From Rhodothermales bacterium (lineage in GTDB: Bacteria; Bacteroidota; Rhodothermia; Rhodothermales; Bin80), in NCBI GenBank assembly GCA_958296045.1, contig CATQHT010000003.1, forward strand, positions 2,192,501 through 2,256,500: a DNA stretch of 64,000 nucleotides. The letters are read 5' to 3'. The first letter of the stretch is position 1, and each line of letters starts with the position of its first letter. The notes under the pieces were generated by a model that worked only from the letters and a program-made list of their open reading frames with translations, was not told the DNA's origin and did no database searches. Shown here piece by piece: positions 21,077 through 30,237 of this stretch. The translations under genes were made by a program, and so were the position numbers.

Positions 21077-21418
21077 ATGGCAGGAAAAACGGTTGACGTT
21101 ACCGACGCTACCTTCCGCTCGGAGGTGCTCAATGCATCTGTGCCAGTCTTGGTGGACTTCTGGGCACCATGGTGCGGCCCCTGCCGCGCGATAGCACCAA
21201 CAGTGGCGGCCGTAGCGACTGAATATGAAGGTCGTGCGAAGGTTGTGAAAGTCAATGTGGATAACAACCAGCGTGTGTCGATGCGCTACCAAGTGCGTTC
21301 CATCCCGACACTGCTGTTTTTCAACGGTGGCAAGGTGACGGATCACCTAGTAGGGGCGGTATCGAAGCAGGCTCTGACCCAGCGCCTTGACCAGATGGTG
21401 AGCGAGCAGCCAGCGTAG
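21077..21418 (+). CDS. trxA: Thioredoxin
   Basis: 113 aa cytoplasmic disulfide reductase. The active site [10 protein letters not shown] is at about residues 29-38, the conserved cis-Pro is in [11 protein letters not shown], and KVNVDNNQ precedes it. Standard length. It is followed 58 bp later by thioredoxin reductase in the same direction, so the pair probably forms a complete NADPH-thioredoxin system in one transcript. Confidence 0.97.
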   Translation: MAGKTVDVTDATFRSEVLNASVPVLVDFWAPWCGPCRAIAPTVAAVATEYEGRAKVVKVNVDNNQRVSMRYQVRSIPTLLFFNGGKVTDHLVGAVSKQALTQRLDQMVSEQPA

Positions 21419-21476
21419 CTGCTACGGCTGCCCTGCAGACCATTGGACGGCAGCCACCCACATACCCTCTCTTATC

Positions 21477-22466
21477 TTGATGGGATCGCTGCAGAGTGAG
21501 GCGGGCTCCGCTGGCGCCGAGGAGCGTCGTATCGTAATCATCGGATCGGGGCCTGCTGGCTACACGGCTGCCCTGTACGCGGCGCGTGCCAGCCTGCAGC
21601 CGCTGGTGATCGCCGGTCTTGAGCCCGGTGGGCAACTGACCACCACGACCGATGTGGAAAACTACCCCGGGTACACTGACGGGGTGATGGGTCCAGAGAT
21701 GATGGAAGATTTCCGGCGCCAGGCCGTCCGGTTTGGGGCGGACATTCGCCCTGGCGTTGTTACGCGAGTGGACTTGTCATTGCGGCCTTTCCGCCTAGTG
21801 GTCGATGATGAGGCCGCCGTGATGGCCGAGGCATTGATCATTGCGACTGGCGCTAGTGCCCGATACCTTGGACTAGATAACGAGAGACGATTGCTGGGTC
21901 GCGGCGTTTCCGCTTGTGCAACGTGTGACGGAGCCTTTTTTTGGGGCGAGGAGCTGGCCGTGGTGGGCGGCGGCGACTCGGCTATGGAAGAGTCACTGTT
22001 TCTTACCCGATTCGCGTCCAAGGTGACGGTCATCCACCGTAGGGATGCGTTCCGGGCTTCAAAGATCATGCAGGAGCGTGTCTTTGCGCACCGTAAGATC
22101 CATGTCCTGTGGGATGCTGTCGTCATCGATGTGCTGGGTGAGGACTCCGTAACCGGCGTGCGCGTGCGCAGCACACGCAATGGGACTGTGCGTGACCTGA
22201 GCGTAGGTGCGCTATTTGTGGCCATAGGCCACACGCCCAACACGCAGCTCTTCAAGCAATGGCTAACGATGGATGAGCAGGGGTACTTGGTGACAGAGCC
22301 GCGGTCGACCCTGACCGATATTCCCGGCGTCTTTGCATGCGGCGATGTGCAGGACCGCAAATACCGCCAAGCCGTCACGGCTGCTGGCACAGGATGCATG
22401 GCGGCCATCGATGCGGAGCATTTTCTGGCCCAAGCGGACGCCGCAAAGAGCGCTCCTGGTGCATGA
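21477..22466 (+). CDS. trxB: Thioredoxin reductase
   Basis: 329 aa FAD/NADPH flavoenzyme that reduces thioredoxin. FAD-binding GSGPAGYTAALYAARA near residue 24, the redox pair CATCDG near 145, the NADPH motif VVGGGDSAMEE near 162, and the C-terminal FAD motif GVFACGDVQDRKYRQA near 285. Length is slightly above the usual 310-320 because of a short N-terminal extension. Confidence 0.97.
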   Translation: MMGSLQSEAGSAGAEERRIVIIGSGPAGYTAALYAARASLQPLVIAGLEPGGQLTTTTDVENYPGYTDGVMGPEMMEDFRRQAVRFGADIRPGVVTRVDLSLRPFRLVVDDEAAVMAEALIIATGASARYLGLDNERRLLGRGVSACATCDGAFFWGEELAVVGGGDSAMEESLFLTRFASKVTVIHRRDAFRASKIMQERVFAHRKIHVLWDAVVIDVLGEDSVTGVRVRSTRNGTVRDLSVGALFVAIGHTPNTQLFKQWLTMDEQGYLVTEPRSTLTDIPGVFACGDVQDRKYRQAVTAAGTGCMAAIDAEHFLAQADAAKSAPGA

Positions 22467-22929
22467 CCGTCCCGTAGAGCGCATTGATTGAAGGCCATGT
22501 ATCCATCATATTTCTTGATGGGGCCCTTTATGGATATGTAGCAACCTCGGCTCCAGGCTGGTTAGGAATATCTTCCGCTGTGGCGTGATGGCTTGGGTTT
22601 ATGACACCGAGCAGGCCTGCTGAGGATTGGTCGAGGCATAGAGAGGTGGTTGCCTGTGGGATACAAGCGTCCCGTACGATGCATATTGCATTGATTGGAT
22701 GGGTCTTCTCTGCGTGCCGCTACCGTGGTCGACACCTCTGGCACGGCACTGTGAAGCGTTTCCAGGATCCCGAGTTGCCTTTGCATGCCCGTAAGGTCCC
22801 TGATGCAACAGCCGTGGTCAAGTCACGATTGAAGACTTAAGGGAGCCCTTGGGGTATGGGGGCATCGTAGACTTCTTGCCTCTGATGCAGGCTCAGGAAC
22901 CGCGTGAGTCGCAGCTGTGTCCAACCGAT
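22467..22929. other. Intergenic, nothing recognised
   Basis: About 460 bp between trxB and the TIR-SLOG gene. One 79-codon frame (22601-22840) has no recognisable feature. The TIR-SLOG frame can be extended to a TTG at 22849, but that segment shows no domain. Confidence 0.4.
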
Positions 22930-24906
22930 ATGTCATTTATGCCTCCTCCGCCATTTCTGATCCATGTGCTGAGGCCCCCGGGCAGCGATCAGGCTTCCCA
23001 GGTAGCGGAACGCATTAGGGATCATTTCGGCACTTGCCTCAACCACAACTTCATGGGCGGCCCCGGCATTGAAGTGGCATTCCAGGGGATACTTGATTCT
23101 GACGCACCCTCTCCCCTTCAGTGGAGCTGGCAAGCCGGGTACCCCATTGCCATCATAGCTTTGATCACCGGGTCCTTTGCTGCGGATGCTGGATGGGTAA
23201 CCCGGCTCCGCGATTTGGGCCGACGTGTCGCACAGCAACGATTTGGAGCCCTTCTCTTACCCGTAGCGATGGAAGCCGGTGTTCTCGACAAAGTGGAGCT
23301 TGAGGAGCAGGTTCTCCGCTGGGACCAGTGGGATTCGGCGAACGAGGCACGCGAGAAGCGGCTTATCAGGGAGTTAGCGTACGAATTTGCTCGAATGTTG
23401 CGCCACCATTCGAGTAGCGATCAATCCGGGCTTGAAGGGTACTTGGAAAAGATTCAGATCTTTCTAAGCTACACTAGGCAGGACGGAAAGGAGATCGCGG
23501 AAGAGATCCGCTGCTGGCTCCACAAGAACAGCGCGCTTTCCACTTTTTTGGATGTCAATGACATTCCAGGGGGACTGCCCTTCTCCGAGGTTCTTATTCA
23601 CAACATCCGAAACTCAATCTTCCTGGCGATCCACACGGATTGTTATTCCTCTCGCGAATGGTGCCGACGTGAGGTACTCGAGGCGAAGCGCAAGGGGGCA
23701 CCCATGATCGTCGTGGATTGTCTACGTGATGGCGACGAAAGAGCATTCCCGTATCTCGGCAATGTGCCGGTCGTTAGAATGGACCCCGTCAAGAAGAATC
23801 GCTTTCCAGAGATCGCCGGAAAGCTGCTGGACGAGGTGCTCATGTGGTTTCTCTGGCGCTGTCGGGTCAAGGCGCTGCCAGAGCACCCGACCGGCACTAT
23901 CTTTATGTCCCGTCCACCCGAACTCGCCTCCCTGGCAACCCTGGCGATCACACAGGAGATGTGCAGAACCGTAGTGTATCCTAACCCTCCGATTAGCAAA
24001 GAGGAAACGAAGCTCATGAGTGCGATCTGGAACGGTCTTAAAGTCCAGTCCATGACCGATTGGCTGGCGAAGGAAGGGGATATGAGCCCGATGCAGAAAC
24101 CGATGACCGTTGCCATCTCGACGTCGGATAGCCCGGACATGGCAGCACTGGGCCTGAGCGAAGGCCACCTCAAGGAGGCCACGGCCAAGCTTGCCCTTCA
24201 CCTTCTCGCGGCCGACACGAACCTTGCCTACGGTGGCGACCTGCGTGCCGACGGATTCACGCGACTTCTCTTCGAGCTGGTGTTGCGATACACCTCCAAT
24301 GCTGACTTGAAGAGTGTTGTCAGGGTTACCAATCACTTGGCATGGCCTGTTCATATCGAGTTCCGAATGGACCAGATTGACGAGCTCCAAGCGGAGCTTC
24401 GGGGAGCGGCCGAGCTCATTCTCCTCGGGTGTGACGGGGCTCCGCTGCCAATGGACGCTCGTCGCAGCCTTCTAACGCGTGCACCAAGACGTAATGAATG
24501 GATTGCTGGACTGACCGCAATGCGTGAGTACCAGTGTTCTTCCACTGATGCTCGAGTGCTACTTGGCGGTCAGGTTGCAGGCTACAGAGGGCGTATGCCC
24601 GGGGTGGCGGAAGAGGCACTGCTGTCGCTTCGCGCCAGCCAACCGTTGTTCCTGATTGGCGGGTTCGGCGGATGTGCCCGCGATGTGGCCGAGACCCTTG
24701 GTCTCGTTGAGCCGTGGGCCGGATCACGCAATGGCTGGCCGGGCCGGCAAAAGTTCGAGCAATGGACCAGCGGGGACTTGAAGAACGGGCTGTCGGCAGA
24801 GGAAAACAAGATGTTAGCGAGCACTCCGTTCATCGGACATGCTGTCCTGCTCGTGCTCCGAGGCGTACACCGATTGCGTCAGCAAACGCCCGAACAAACA
24901 CCTTAA
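22930..24906 (+). CDS. TIR-SLOG protein, Thoeris-like effector or sensor
   Basis: About 658 aa from the ATG at 22930. Three parts: an N-terminal alpha/beta domain (about residues 8-140, LIHVLRPPG... ALITGSF) of uncertain family, perhaps TIR-like; a clear TIR domain (about 178-300) beginning IQIFLSYTRQDGKE with SREWCRREVLEA, whose Glu (about residue 248) is the expected NADase catalytic residue; and a C-terminal SLOG-superfamily nucleotide-sensing domain (about 420-600) with LAYGGDLRADGFT and LIGGFGGCARDVAE. SLOG domains in Thoeris-type systems bind TIR-made nucleotide signals. The adjacent gene is a ThsB-like TIR gene, now broken. Function in antiphage defence is inference from architecture and context. 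Confidence 0.8.
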   Translation: MSFMPPPPFLIHVLRPPGSDQASQVAERIRDHFGTCLNHNFMGGPGIEVAFQGILDSDAPSPLQWSWQAGYPIAIIALITGSFAADAGWVTRLRDLGRRVAQQRFGALLLPVAMEAGVLDKVELEEQVLRWDQWDSANEAREKRLIRELAYEFARMLRHHSSSDQSGLEGYLEKIQIFLSYTRQDGKEIAEEIRCWLHKNSALSTFLDVNDIPGGLPFSEVLIHNIRNSIFLAIHTDCYSSREWCRREVLEAKRKGAPMIVVDCLRDGDERAFPYLGNVPVVRMDPVKKNRFPEIAGKLLDEVLMWFLWRCRVKALPEHPTGTIFMSRPPELASLATLAITQEMCRTVVYPNPPISKEETKLMSAIWNGLKVQSMTDWLAKEGDMSPMQKPMTVAISTSDSPDMAALGLSEGHLKEATAKLALHLLAADTNLAYGGDLRADGFTRLLFELVLRYTSNADLKSVVRVTNHLAWPVHIEFRMDQIDELQAELRGAAELILLGCDGAPLPMDARRSLLTRAPRRNEWIAGLTAMREYQCSSTDARVLLGGQVAGYRGRMPGVAEEALLSLRASQPLFLIGGFGGCARDVAETLGLVEPWAGSRNGWPGRQKFEQWTSGDLKNGLSAEENKMLASTPFIGHAVLLVLRGVHRLRQQTPEQTP

Positions 24907-24921
24907 CCCTTCAGAGCGCAA

Positions 24922-25528
24922 ATGCACAAGGTATTCGTAAGCTTCCACCACTCAAACGACCAGTGGTATAAGGATCACATCGTTGAGATGGCTCACCGGG
25001 ACGCTATATTCCACGACGTCTCCGTGGACACCGGTAATATTGACGATTCCCTTTCCGATTAACGCATTCGAGAGCATCAGGGACGAGTACTTGAGGGATT
25101 CGACGGTGACCATTGTGCTGATTGGCCAGGATACGAAGCGCAGAAAGCACGTCGACTGGGAGATTTATTCAAGCATGTTGGATGGCAAGGTTAACAAGAA
25201 ATCGGGCGTTCTGGTTATCAATCTGCTCGGACCTTCGGACCAGGGCGTAGCGCAGAGCAAAGAAGAAAGGGAGGAAATATATCCAGATGTTGATCCACAA
25301 CGTTGGAGACCAATTGGAAGCCGAGCGGAATACGAGCGCCAATATCCTCATATGCCTGCACGGATCATCGACAATCTCTTGACGAAACCAGCCTGTATAT
25401 CCGTCGTTCCCTGGGGGAGGATTGCTGAGAGTCCAAACAAATTACGGTGGCTTGTCGAGGCGGCATTCCGAAATCGAACACGTTGCAACTATGACCAGTC
25501 GCGGCGCATGCGTCGCGCGAATTCGTGA
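24922..25528 (+). pseudogene. ThsB-like TIR protein (DUF1863 type), broken
   Basis: Starts MHKVFVSFHHSNDQWYKDH, the N-terminus typical of ThsB/DUF1863 TIR proteins of Thoeris. After SVDTGNIDDSLSD a TAA stop (25060-25062) interrupts the frame. A few bases later the coding frame shifts by +1, and the protein continues as SIRDEYLRDSTVTIVLIGQD, then RRKHVDWEIYSS and NKKSGVLVINL, through to 25528. One nonsense change and one frameshift therefore separate it from an intact gene of about 200 aa. In Thoeris, ThsB makes the cyclic ADP-ribose-like signal. It lies 15 bp after the TIR-SLOG gene. Confidence 0.8.
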
Positions 25529-25646
25529 GAGATACCGGGCGACGACTAACTCCTGCGTGCTCAGGAATCCGGCGCTTAGAATAGCACCTTCCAAAGTTTG
25601 TAAAGCACCTAAATGCGCCTGACTCTCTTGACCCCACCTTATTCAC
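25500..25646 (-). pseudogene. Decayed IS21 istA N-terminus
   Basis: The minus strand here aligns with 7319-7450: agtcaggcgcat..aggtgcttta, then the HTH segment, giving SKRRIPEHAGVSRRPVS against SERRIAQHVGGSRRTVS. Only the first ~45 codons survive and it runs into the end of the broken TIR gene. Confidence 0.5.
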
Positions 25647-25715
25647 CAGTTGGAATTCGTTAGCGGCCGCTGGGGGACTGGCTGGCGATCTTGGTGCATG
25701 CCCCGTTGACGGAGC

Positions 25716-25850
25716 CTATTCGTGTTGGTACAGCGCGTTTTCGGGGGTTTGCGACGTGCTCAGGGTGGCATTGTGCCCGTCTGCATAATCCGATTGCCTA
25801 TTCCGATCCAAGTTGAACGGGTAATCCGAGACAAGGCTGGACACTTGTGG
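25716..25850 (-). pseudogene. IS5-type transposase fragment
   Basis: About 40 codons (DYPFNLDRNRQSDYADG) related to the IS5-type transposase remnant at 61.6-62.2 kb (DYPSSLDRNGCTNSSDYAPG). Joined directly to the 3' end of the IS1182 pseudogene. Confidence 0.45.
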
Positions 25851-27283
25851 AGGGCTGGTGGGGCCTGTCTCTGGATTAACGGACACGGCCTTGCGTCCCT
25901 CACGCCCCAATGCTACGTATCCGTCCACACCACACGACGTTAAACCAGCAAGATTGGCCTCGCAGCAATAGCCCTTGTCTGCCAACACCTTATCGGGCTG
26001 CTGACCATAGGTTTCCTTTACTGCCGACACCATCGGTAACAATTGCTTCTGATCCGCGGCTGGGTTCTCACGCACGTCTCCACGATCAGCTGATACTCAG
26101 ACTCCACAATCGTCTATGCATTGTACGCTTGCTGGAAGCCATGTTGGCTCGTTTTCATAATCGGCTCTCGGGGTCGGTGAAGTCGCATTTTGCCTGGTTG
26201 TCCGGTACCCCGAAGGGACGTTTATACGCTGGGCCACCCCATGGCTTGCGCTCCTTCGCCGCATCCGCTGCACGCTGCCTGGCTTCCAACGCCGCCTTCC
26301 CCTCCCCAATGGTCTTGAGCTCTTTCTGGCGTCGCACTATGTCCGCATCTATGGTGCTGCCTTCTGGAACGTCCACCACCGGAGGCGGAGCAGACTTGGG
26401 ATCCTTCGGGCGGTCCTCATCCCTAGCGGCGGCCAAACCATCGCGGCGGCCACCCGCTGCCTCCAGGGCCGGATCTGATGTGTGATCGGCAACATTTGGA
26501 ATTCTTTGCCGAGAGGGCCCCCGATATGGCACCTGTGGCCGCGTCGGCTTCATTTGTAGCGACAGAACGGCCCACCGGACGCTCGGCTGGTGCATCGGAT
26601 CGCAGATCCGACGGACTAGACGCATCCGCTGAATGATTGCCCGACTGCTTCTTGGCAGACCCCATCGCCTTGGCCCTAACAGACTTGTGCTCGCGCCAGA
26701 GCACCTCAAGCTGCTGTTCCGCTTCCTCCCATGCCTTCTGTCGACCGCTATGAGTAGCCACGACCAGCGGCAATACAACGTCGCCACCCACCTTCCCGAA
26801 GCGCGCATCCGCCTCTGCATCGGTACGCGTCGAACGTGCCAGTAATTCATCTATCTCCCCCTGAAGGCGCGCCGACTCCTTGACCATGCGATCGTAACTC
26901 ATCGCCCTGCGCTTACTCGCGTTGGCTTCCACCTACGTGCCGTCTATCGAAACCTTACCCAGCTTTGTTAACCCCGCCGCACGAGCCACCATAACAAGCT
27001 CAATGAACAACTTCCGAAAATCCTGCAGGTAGCGTTGACGAAACGCACAGATCGTCCGGTGATTCGGACGATTGCCCGCTGCTAATACCAGAAACGCTAC
27101 ATCGGTCTCCAGACGGGCAGCAATCTTGCGGGACGATAATACCCCGACCATATAAGCATAAATCAGCACCTTCAACATCATCGCCGGATGGCACGGCCGA
27201 TTACGGCGACCATCACCGTCGTAGGGAGCGTAAACCGCACTCAAGTCCAGCCGATCCACGAAATCAGACACATAGTAAACCAA
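25851..27283 (-). pseudogene. IS1182-family transposase, degenerate
   Basis: The gene reads rightmost to leftmost: VDRLDLSAVYAPYDGDG with PCHPAMMLKVLIYAYMVG and RPNHRTICAFRQRYL, then KVSIDGT, then a TAG stop. It continues NASKRRAMSYDRMVKE, a charged central region, YKRPFGVPDN, FTDPESRL, a stop, and VRENPAADQKQLLPM with VLADKGYC. At least two stops and a frameshift break it, and its C-terminal quarter is missing. DDE transposase in origin, inactive now. Confidence 0.8.
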
Positions 27284-27514
27284 GTGATCCTCCAGCAGCC
27301 AGTCTCAGAGCGATCCAGGAAGCATGCGCGGAACATTCGGCTAGCAATCGCGAAACATCGTACCCATCGGCAAAGCAGCGATAGCGAGCAGTAGCGTACA
27401 TCTCCAAAATACGGGGCCAATGGACAATAACGGATATCAAAGTGCCAAGCCGGCCGATGCACGCAGGCGCAAGCCGCCTACCGTCGCCCCTAAGCGTTTC
27501 TGCTGCGAAGAATC
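27284..27514. other. Short spacer, nothing recognised
   Basis: About 230 bp between the start of the IS1182 pseudogene and the 3' end of the split nuclease gene. Probably contains the IS1182 terminal sequence. No gene seen. Confidence 0.4.
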
Positions 27515-27859
27515 CTAGACTAGACTCGCCGTGGCAGATAAGAATAGGTGTTGTATCGCTAGCCGACCTCCGTTGGGCCCACGCCAGTGCTGTGTCTCTT
27601 TAGCTGCATAGTCTACCGTTCGGATTGAAGACTGGAGCACGAAGCAAGGCTCTCTCATACCCAATTCCTTGCACCACCTGCCGCTTGCGGCTTACACGCG
27701 CCTTATCGCTTCCGCATCATTCCCATCTAGTACGTAGGGCTGGCGAAAATTTAACCTATCTGCCTAGTTGGCCGGGGCGGTGAGCCATTATTAGTGGAAA
27801 CGCGGCACGCTCAGGGGGGACAATGCACCTGAGCTCCCTAACCACAACGCACTTTATCG

Positions 27860-28939
27860 ATGCCATTAGAAGGACGACATGCTGTAATACCTGCCGTATC
27901 AGGTGATGCTCTGACGAGCGTCGACGGCTGGCGGTTGTATCTCTTGAAGCAATGCAACCTGATCATTGAGCTTCTGGGTCGCGAGTGGCCCGATCCTCCA
28001 TTGCAATCTCTGGTGGCCGCTAACGATGCGGGTTCAGAGACGCAGGGAAACACAGATGGTAAGTCGGCTGTACCGTTGTGCTCGACGTGTGGTAGTGATT
28101 CCGAGCATCAAGAGAAAGCTGAAGATCCGCTCTTATCGGATTATCGGCTGGAAGCAGACCGTGCGGATCGTGCTTATGAGGAGTTTTGCACACGCTCGTT
28201 TACTGACGAGAACTTCGTGGCTCTCTGGATGAGTGCCGCATACGTCCAGGCGGTGCAATACACCTTCGTTGTGGGCGTCACCGAAGCCGGGTACAAGCGG
28301 ATATTGAGCCTGGCAGCCTGCTCGTTGCAGCATACGGAGGCATTAAAGGGAATGCTGGAGCAGCTTGCGCGTCGCGGGTTGCGCATGAGCGAAAGCCTGT
28401 TGTACGTAATACCGGGCGCCGTGGGACTCAGGCGGGCGTTGGTGGCCCACTCTGGTGACCGCATCGTTGTGCAGCGCTGCCTTGCTGAGAAGCGTGCGCG
28501 GGTACTGAGCTATCTGCCGCAGGAGTATCGTCTGAAGGTGGGCCGTGCGCTGCATCATGCATGGGGCGCGCTGGAATATGGTGATGCTCTTGGGGCCCTG
28601 AAGCGGCTGCAACAACGGGTGTACCGCATCAATGAGTCGGCTGGCCGCGCGTTGGCCAAGGGGCTGGAAGAGACGCTCACCGTGCACCGTGCCGGGGCCT
28701 ATATGGCATTGGGGCGCAGCTTAACGACGACGCGCGTGATTACGCGTCTGGCGCAGCGACTCTGTGGGCGCCTGCGCCAACGCTCAGACTGGATGCCATC
28801 GGATCAGCGCAGTACCTTTATGGCCCTTGACCTGATGGCCATGGAAGCAGGGATGTACCGCTTGGGCCACGCCGCGTATCTTCCGGCGCTGCGTGAGCAG
28901 CTTACCGGCTTAAATCAACCCCACTCTACGAGAATATGA
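27860..28939 (+). CDS. Inactive IS256 transposase paralogue
   Basis: 359 aa. Its C-terminal two thirds align with the IS256 transposase encoded next to it: RRGLRMSESLLYVIPGAVGL against DRGLPIHQGLLCVVDGAKGL, IVVQRCLAEKR against VQVQRCCWHKR, and LEETLTVHRAG against MEETLTIQRLG. The first two catalytic Asp are lost (ALWMSAAYV for LFIDGKYF, and IPG for VDG), while the Glu is kept. The N-terminal ~110 residues are unrelated. The frame is open and its stop overlaps the next start (ATGA), so it is translated with the active transposase. It may be a regulatory or accessory subunit; function is inference. Confidence 0.75.
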   Translation: MPLEGRHAVIPAVSGDALTSVDGWRLYLLKQCNLIIELLGREWPDPPLQSLVAANDAGSETQGNTDGKSAVPLCSTCGSDSEHQEKAEDPLLSDYRLEADRADRAYEEFCTRSFTDENFVALWMSAAYVQAVQYTFVVGVTEAGYKRILSLAACSLQHTEALKGMLEQLARRGLRMSESLLYVIPGAVGLRRALVAHSGDRIVVQRCLAEKRARVLSYLPQEYRLKVGRALHHAWGALEYGDALGALKRLQQRVYRINESAGRALAKGLEETLTVHRAGAYMALGRSLTTTRVITRLAQRLCGRLRQRSDWMPSDQRSTFMALDLMAMEAGMYRLGHAAYLPALREQLTGLNQPHSTRI

Positions 28940-30222
28940 GCGCATTTACGATCACAATCACGGCTGACGGGCGAATAACAGGGATCCAGGAAGCCTTTTC
29001 GAAGATGAGCTTGGTTGATCTCATCGCTCGCGTGGTCAACTGGCCGAGTCTGCATCTGAAAATGATCATGGCCGTCATGGCTGCGGAGGTCGAGGCACTT
29101 TGCGGCAAACGCTACAGCAGGAAGGGTGCCAGCCAGAGGCCTTGCTACCGGCATGGCACCAACCCCGGTACGGTCCGCATTAGTGGGCGCCGTGTGCCGA
29201 TCAGGGTGCCCCGGGTACGCGACGTGAAGGTAAAGTGCGAGCGTGTCCTGCGCAGCTATCGCGCGTTTCACGAGGCGAGAATCAATGAAGATGCGCTCAT
29301 GCGCACCTTGTTCTTCGGCGTCAGTCAACGCAACTACGAGGCCATCGCGGACGAGTACACCGATGCGTTCGGGCTGAGCCAATCATCGGTAGGTCGCATC
29401 TTCCGGCGCAGCGCTGCGAAGGTACTGAAGGAATTCTATGAACGCCCGCTGAACGACTACGATCTGGTAGGTCTGTTCATCGATGGCAAGTACTTTCGCA
29501 AGCACCAGGTGCTCATCGCCATGGGGCTGACCTCTGAAGGTAAGAAGGTCGTTCTTGGGTGCGTCGAAGTGGGGTCCGAGAGCCAAGAGGCCACCAAGGG
29601 GCTCTTAGAAGACCTGCTCGACCGGGGTCTGCCAATACATCAGGGCCTGCTCTGCGTCGTCGACGGCGCCAAAGGGCTCCACGCCGCTATCAAAGAGGTC
29701 TTCGGCGGGTTCGTGCAGGTGCAGCGCTGCTGTTGGCACAAGCGGGAAAACGTCGTGGCCCACATGAGCAAAGAAGATAAGCTCGTATATCGGGCGCGCC
29801 TGCAGAAAGCCTATCAGATTCCAGACTACAGAGACGCGAAGGCGGAGCTCCTATCGATCAAGGACGACCTGGAAGCCTCTAACCAACTCAAGGCCATGAA
29901 GAGTCTGGAGGAAGGCATGGAGGAAACGCTCACGATCCAAAGGCTCGGAATAGCCAAAGAGCTCGGCCAAAGCCTGCGCACCTCCAATTGTATTGAGAAT
30001 CTCAATAGTACCCTCGGCAGATTGACGCGCAATGTTTGCAGTTGGAAAAACTCGACACAGGTCCACCGCTGGACGGCGCTGGCGCTCATGTATGCAGAAC
30101 CCAAACTGAAAACCATCCCCAATCACCAACACCTGCTCAAGCTCCGAAAGGCACTTATAAAGGCCAGGACCCGACTGCCAAACCCCAAAATCCCCTTCTC
30201 CCCCAAGCCACGTTTCCACTAA
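28936..30222 (+). CDS. IS256-family transposase
   Basis: 428 aa, full length. DDE residues: D in LVGLFIDGKYFRK, D in LLCVVDGAKGL, E in GMEETLTIQRL. The N-terminal region has the usual SRKGASQRPCYRHGTN and RVPIRVPRVRD. The C-terminal SNCIENLNSTLGRLTRNVCSW is the conserved helical end. Intact; translationally coupled to the upstream paralogue. Confidence 0.95.
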   Translation: MSAFTITITADGRITGIQEAFSKMSLVDLIARVVNWPSLHLKMIMAVMAAEVEALCGKRYSRKGASQRPCYRHGTNPGTVRISGRRVPIRVPRVRDVKVKCERVLRSYRAFHEARINEDALMRTLFFGVSQRNYEAIADEYTDAFGLSQSSVGRIFRRSAAKVLKEFYERPLNDYDLVGLFIDGKYFRKHQVLIAMGLTSEGKKVVLGCVEVGSESQEATKGLLEDLLDRGLPIHQGLLCVVDGAKGLHAAIKEVFGGFVQVQRCCWHKRENVVAHMSKEDKLVYRARLQKAYQIPDYRDAKAELLSIKDDLEASNQLKAMKSLEEGMEETLTIQRLGIAKELGQSLRTSNCIENLNSTLGRLTRNVCSWKNSTQVHRWTALALMYAEPKLKTIPNHQHLLKLRKALIKARTRLPNPKIPFSPKPRFH

Positions 30223-30237
30223 TTTTGGCGCACCCCC

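Larger units (their letters stand above)
27776..30237 (+). mobile_element. IS256-family element with two transposase-like genes
   Basis: 2,462 bp, with ~27-bp imperfect terminal repeats sharing ATTAGTGGAAACG, and 8-bp target duplications ttggccgg/tgggccgg (27768-27775, 30238-30245; one mismatch). The uninterrupted site is visible in the second tnpB copy at 49.24 kb. It encodes a catalytically dead paralogue followed by an intact transposase, overlapping. Confidence 0.88.
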
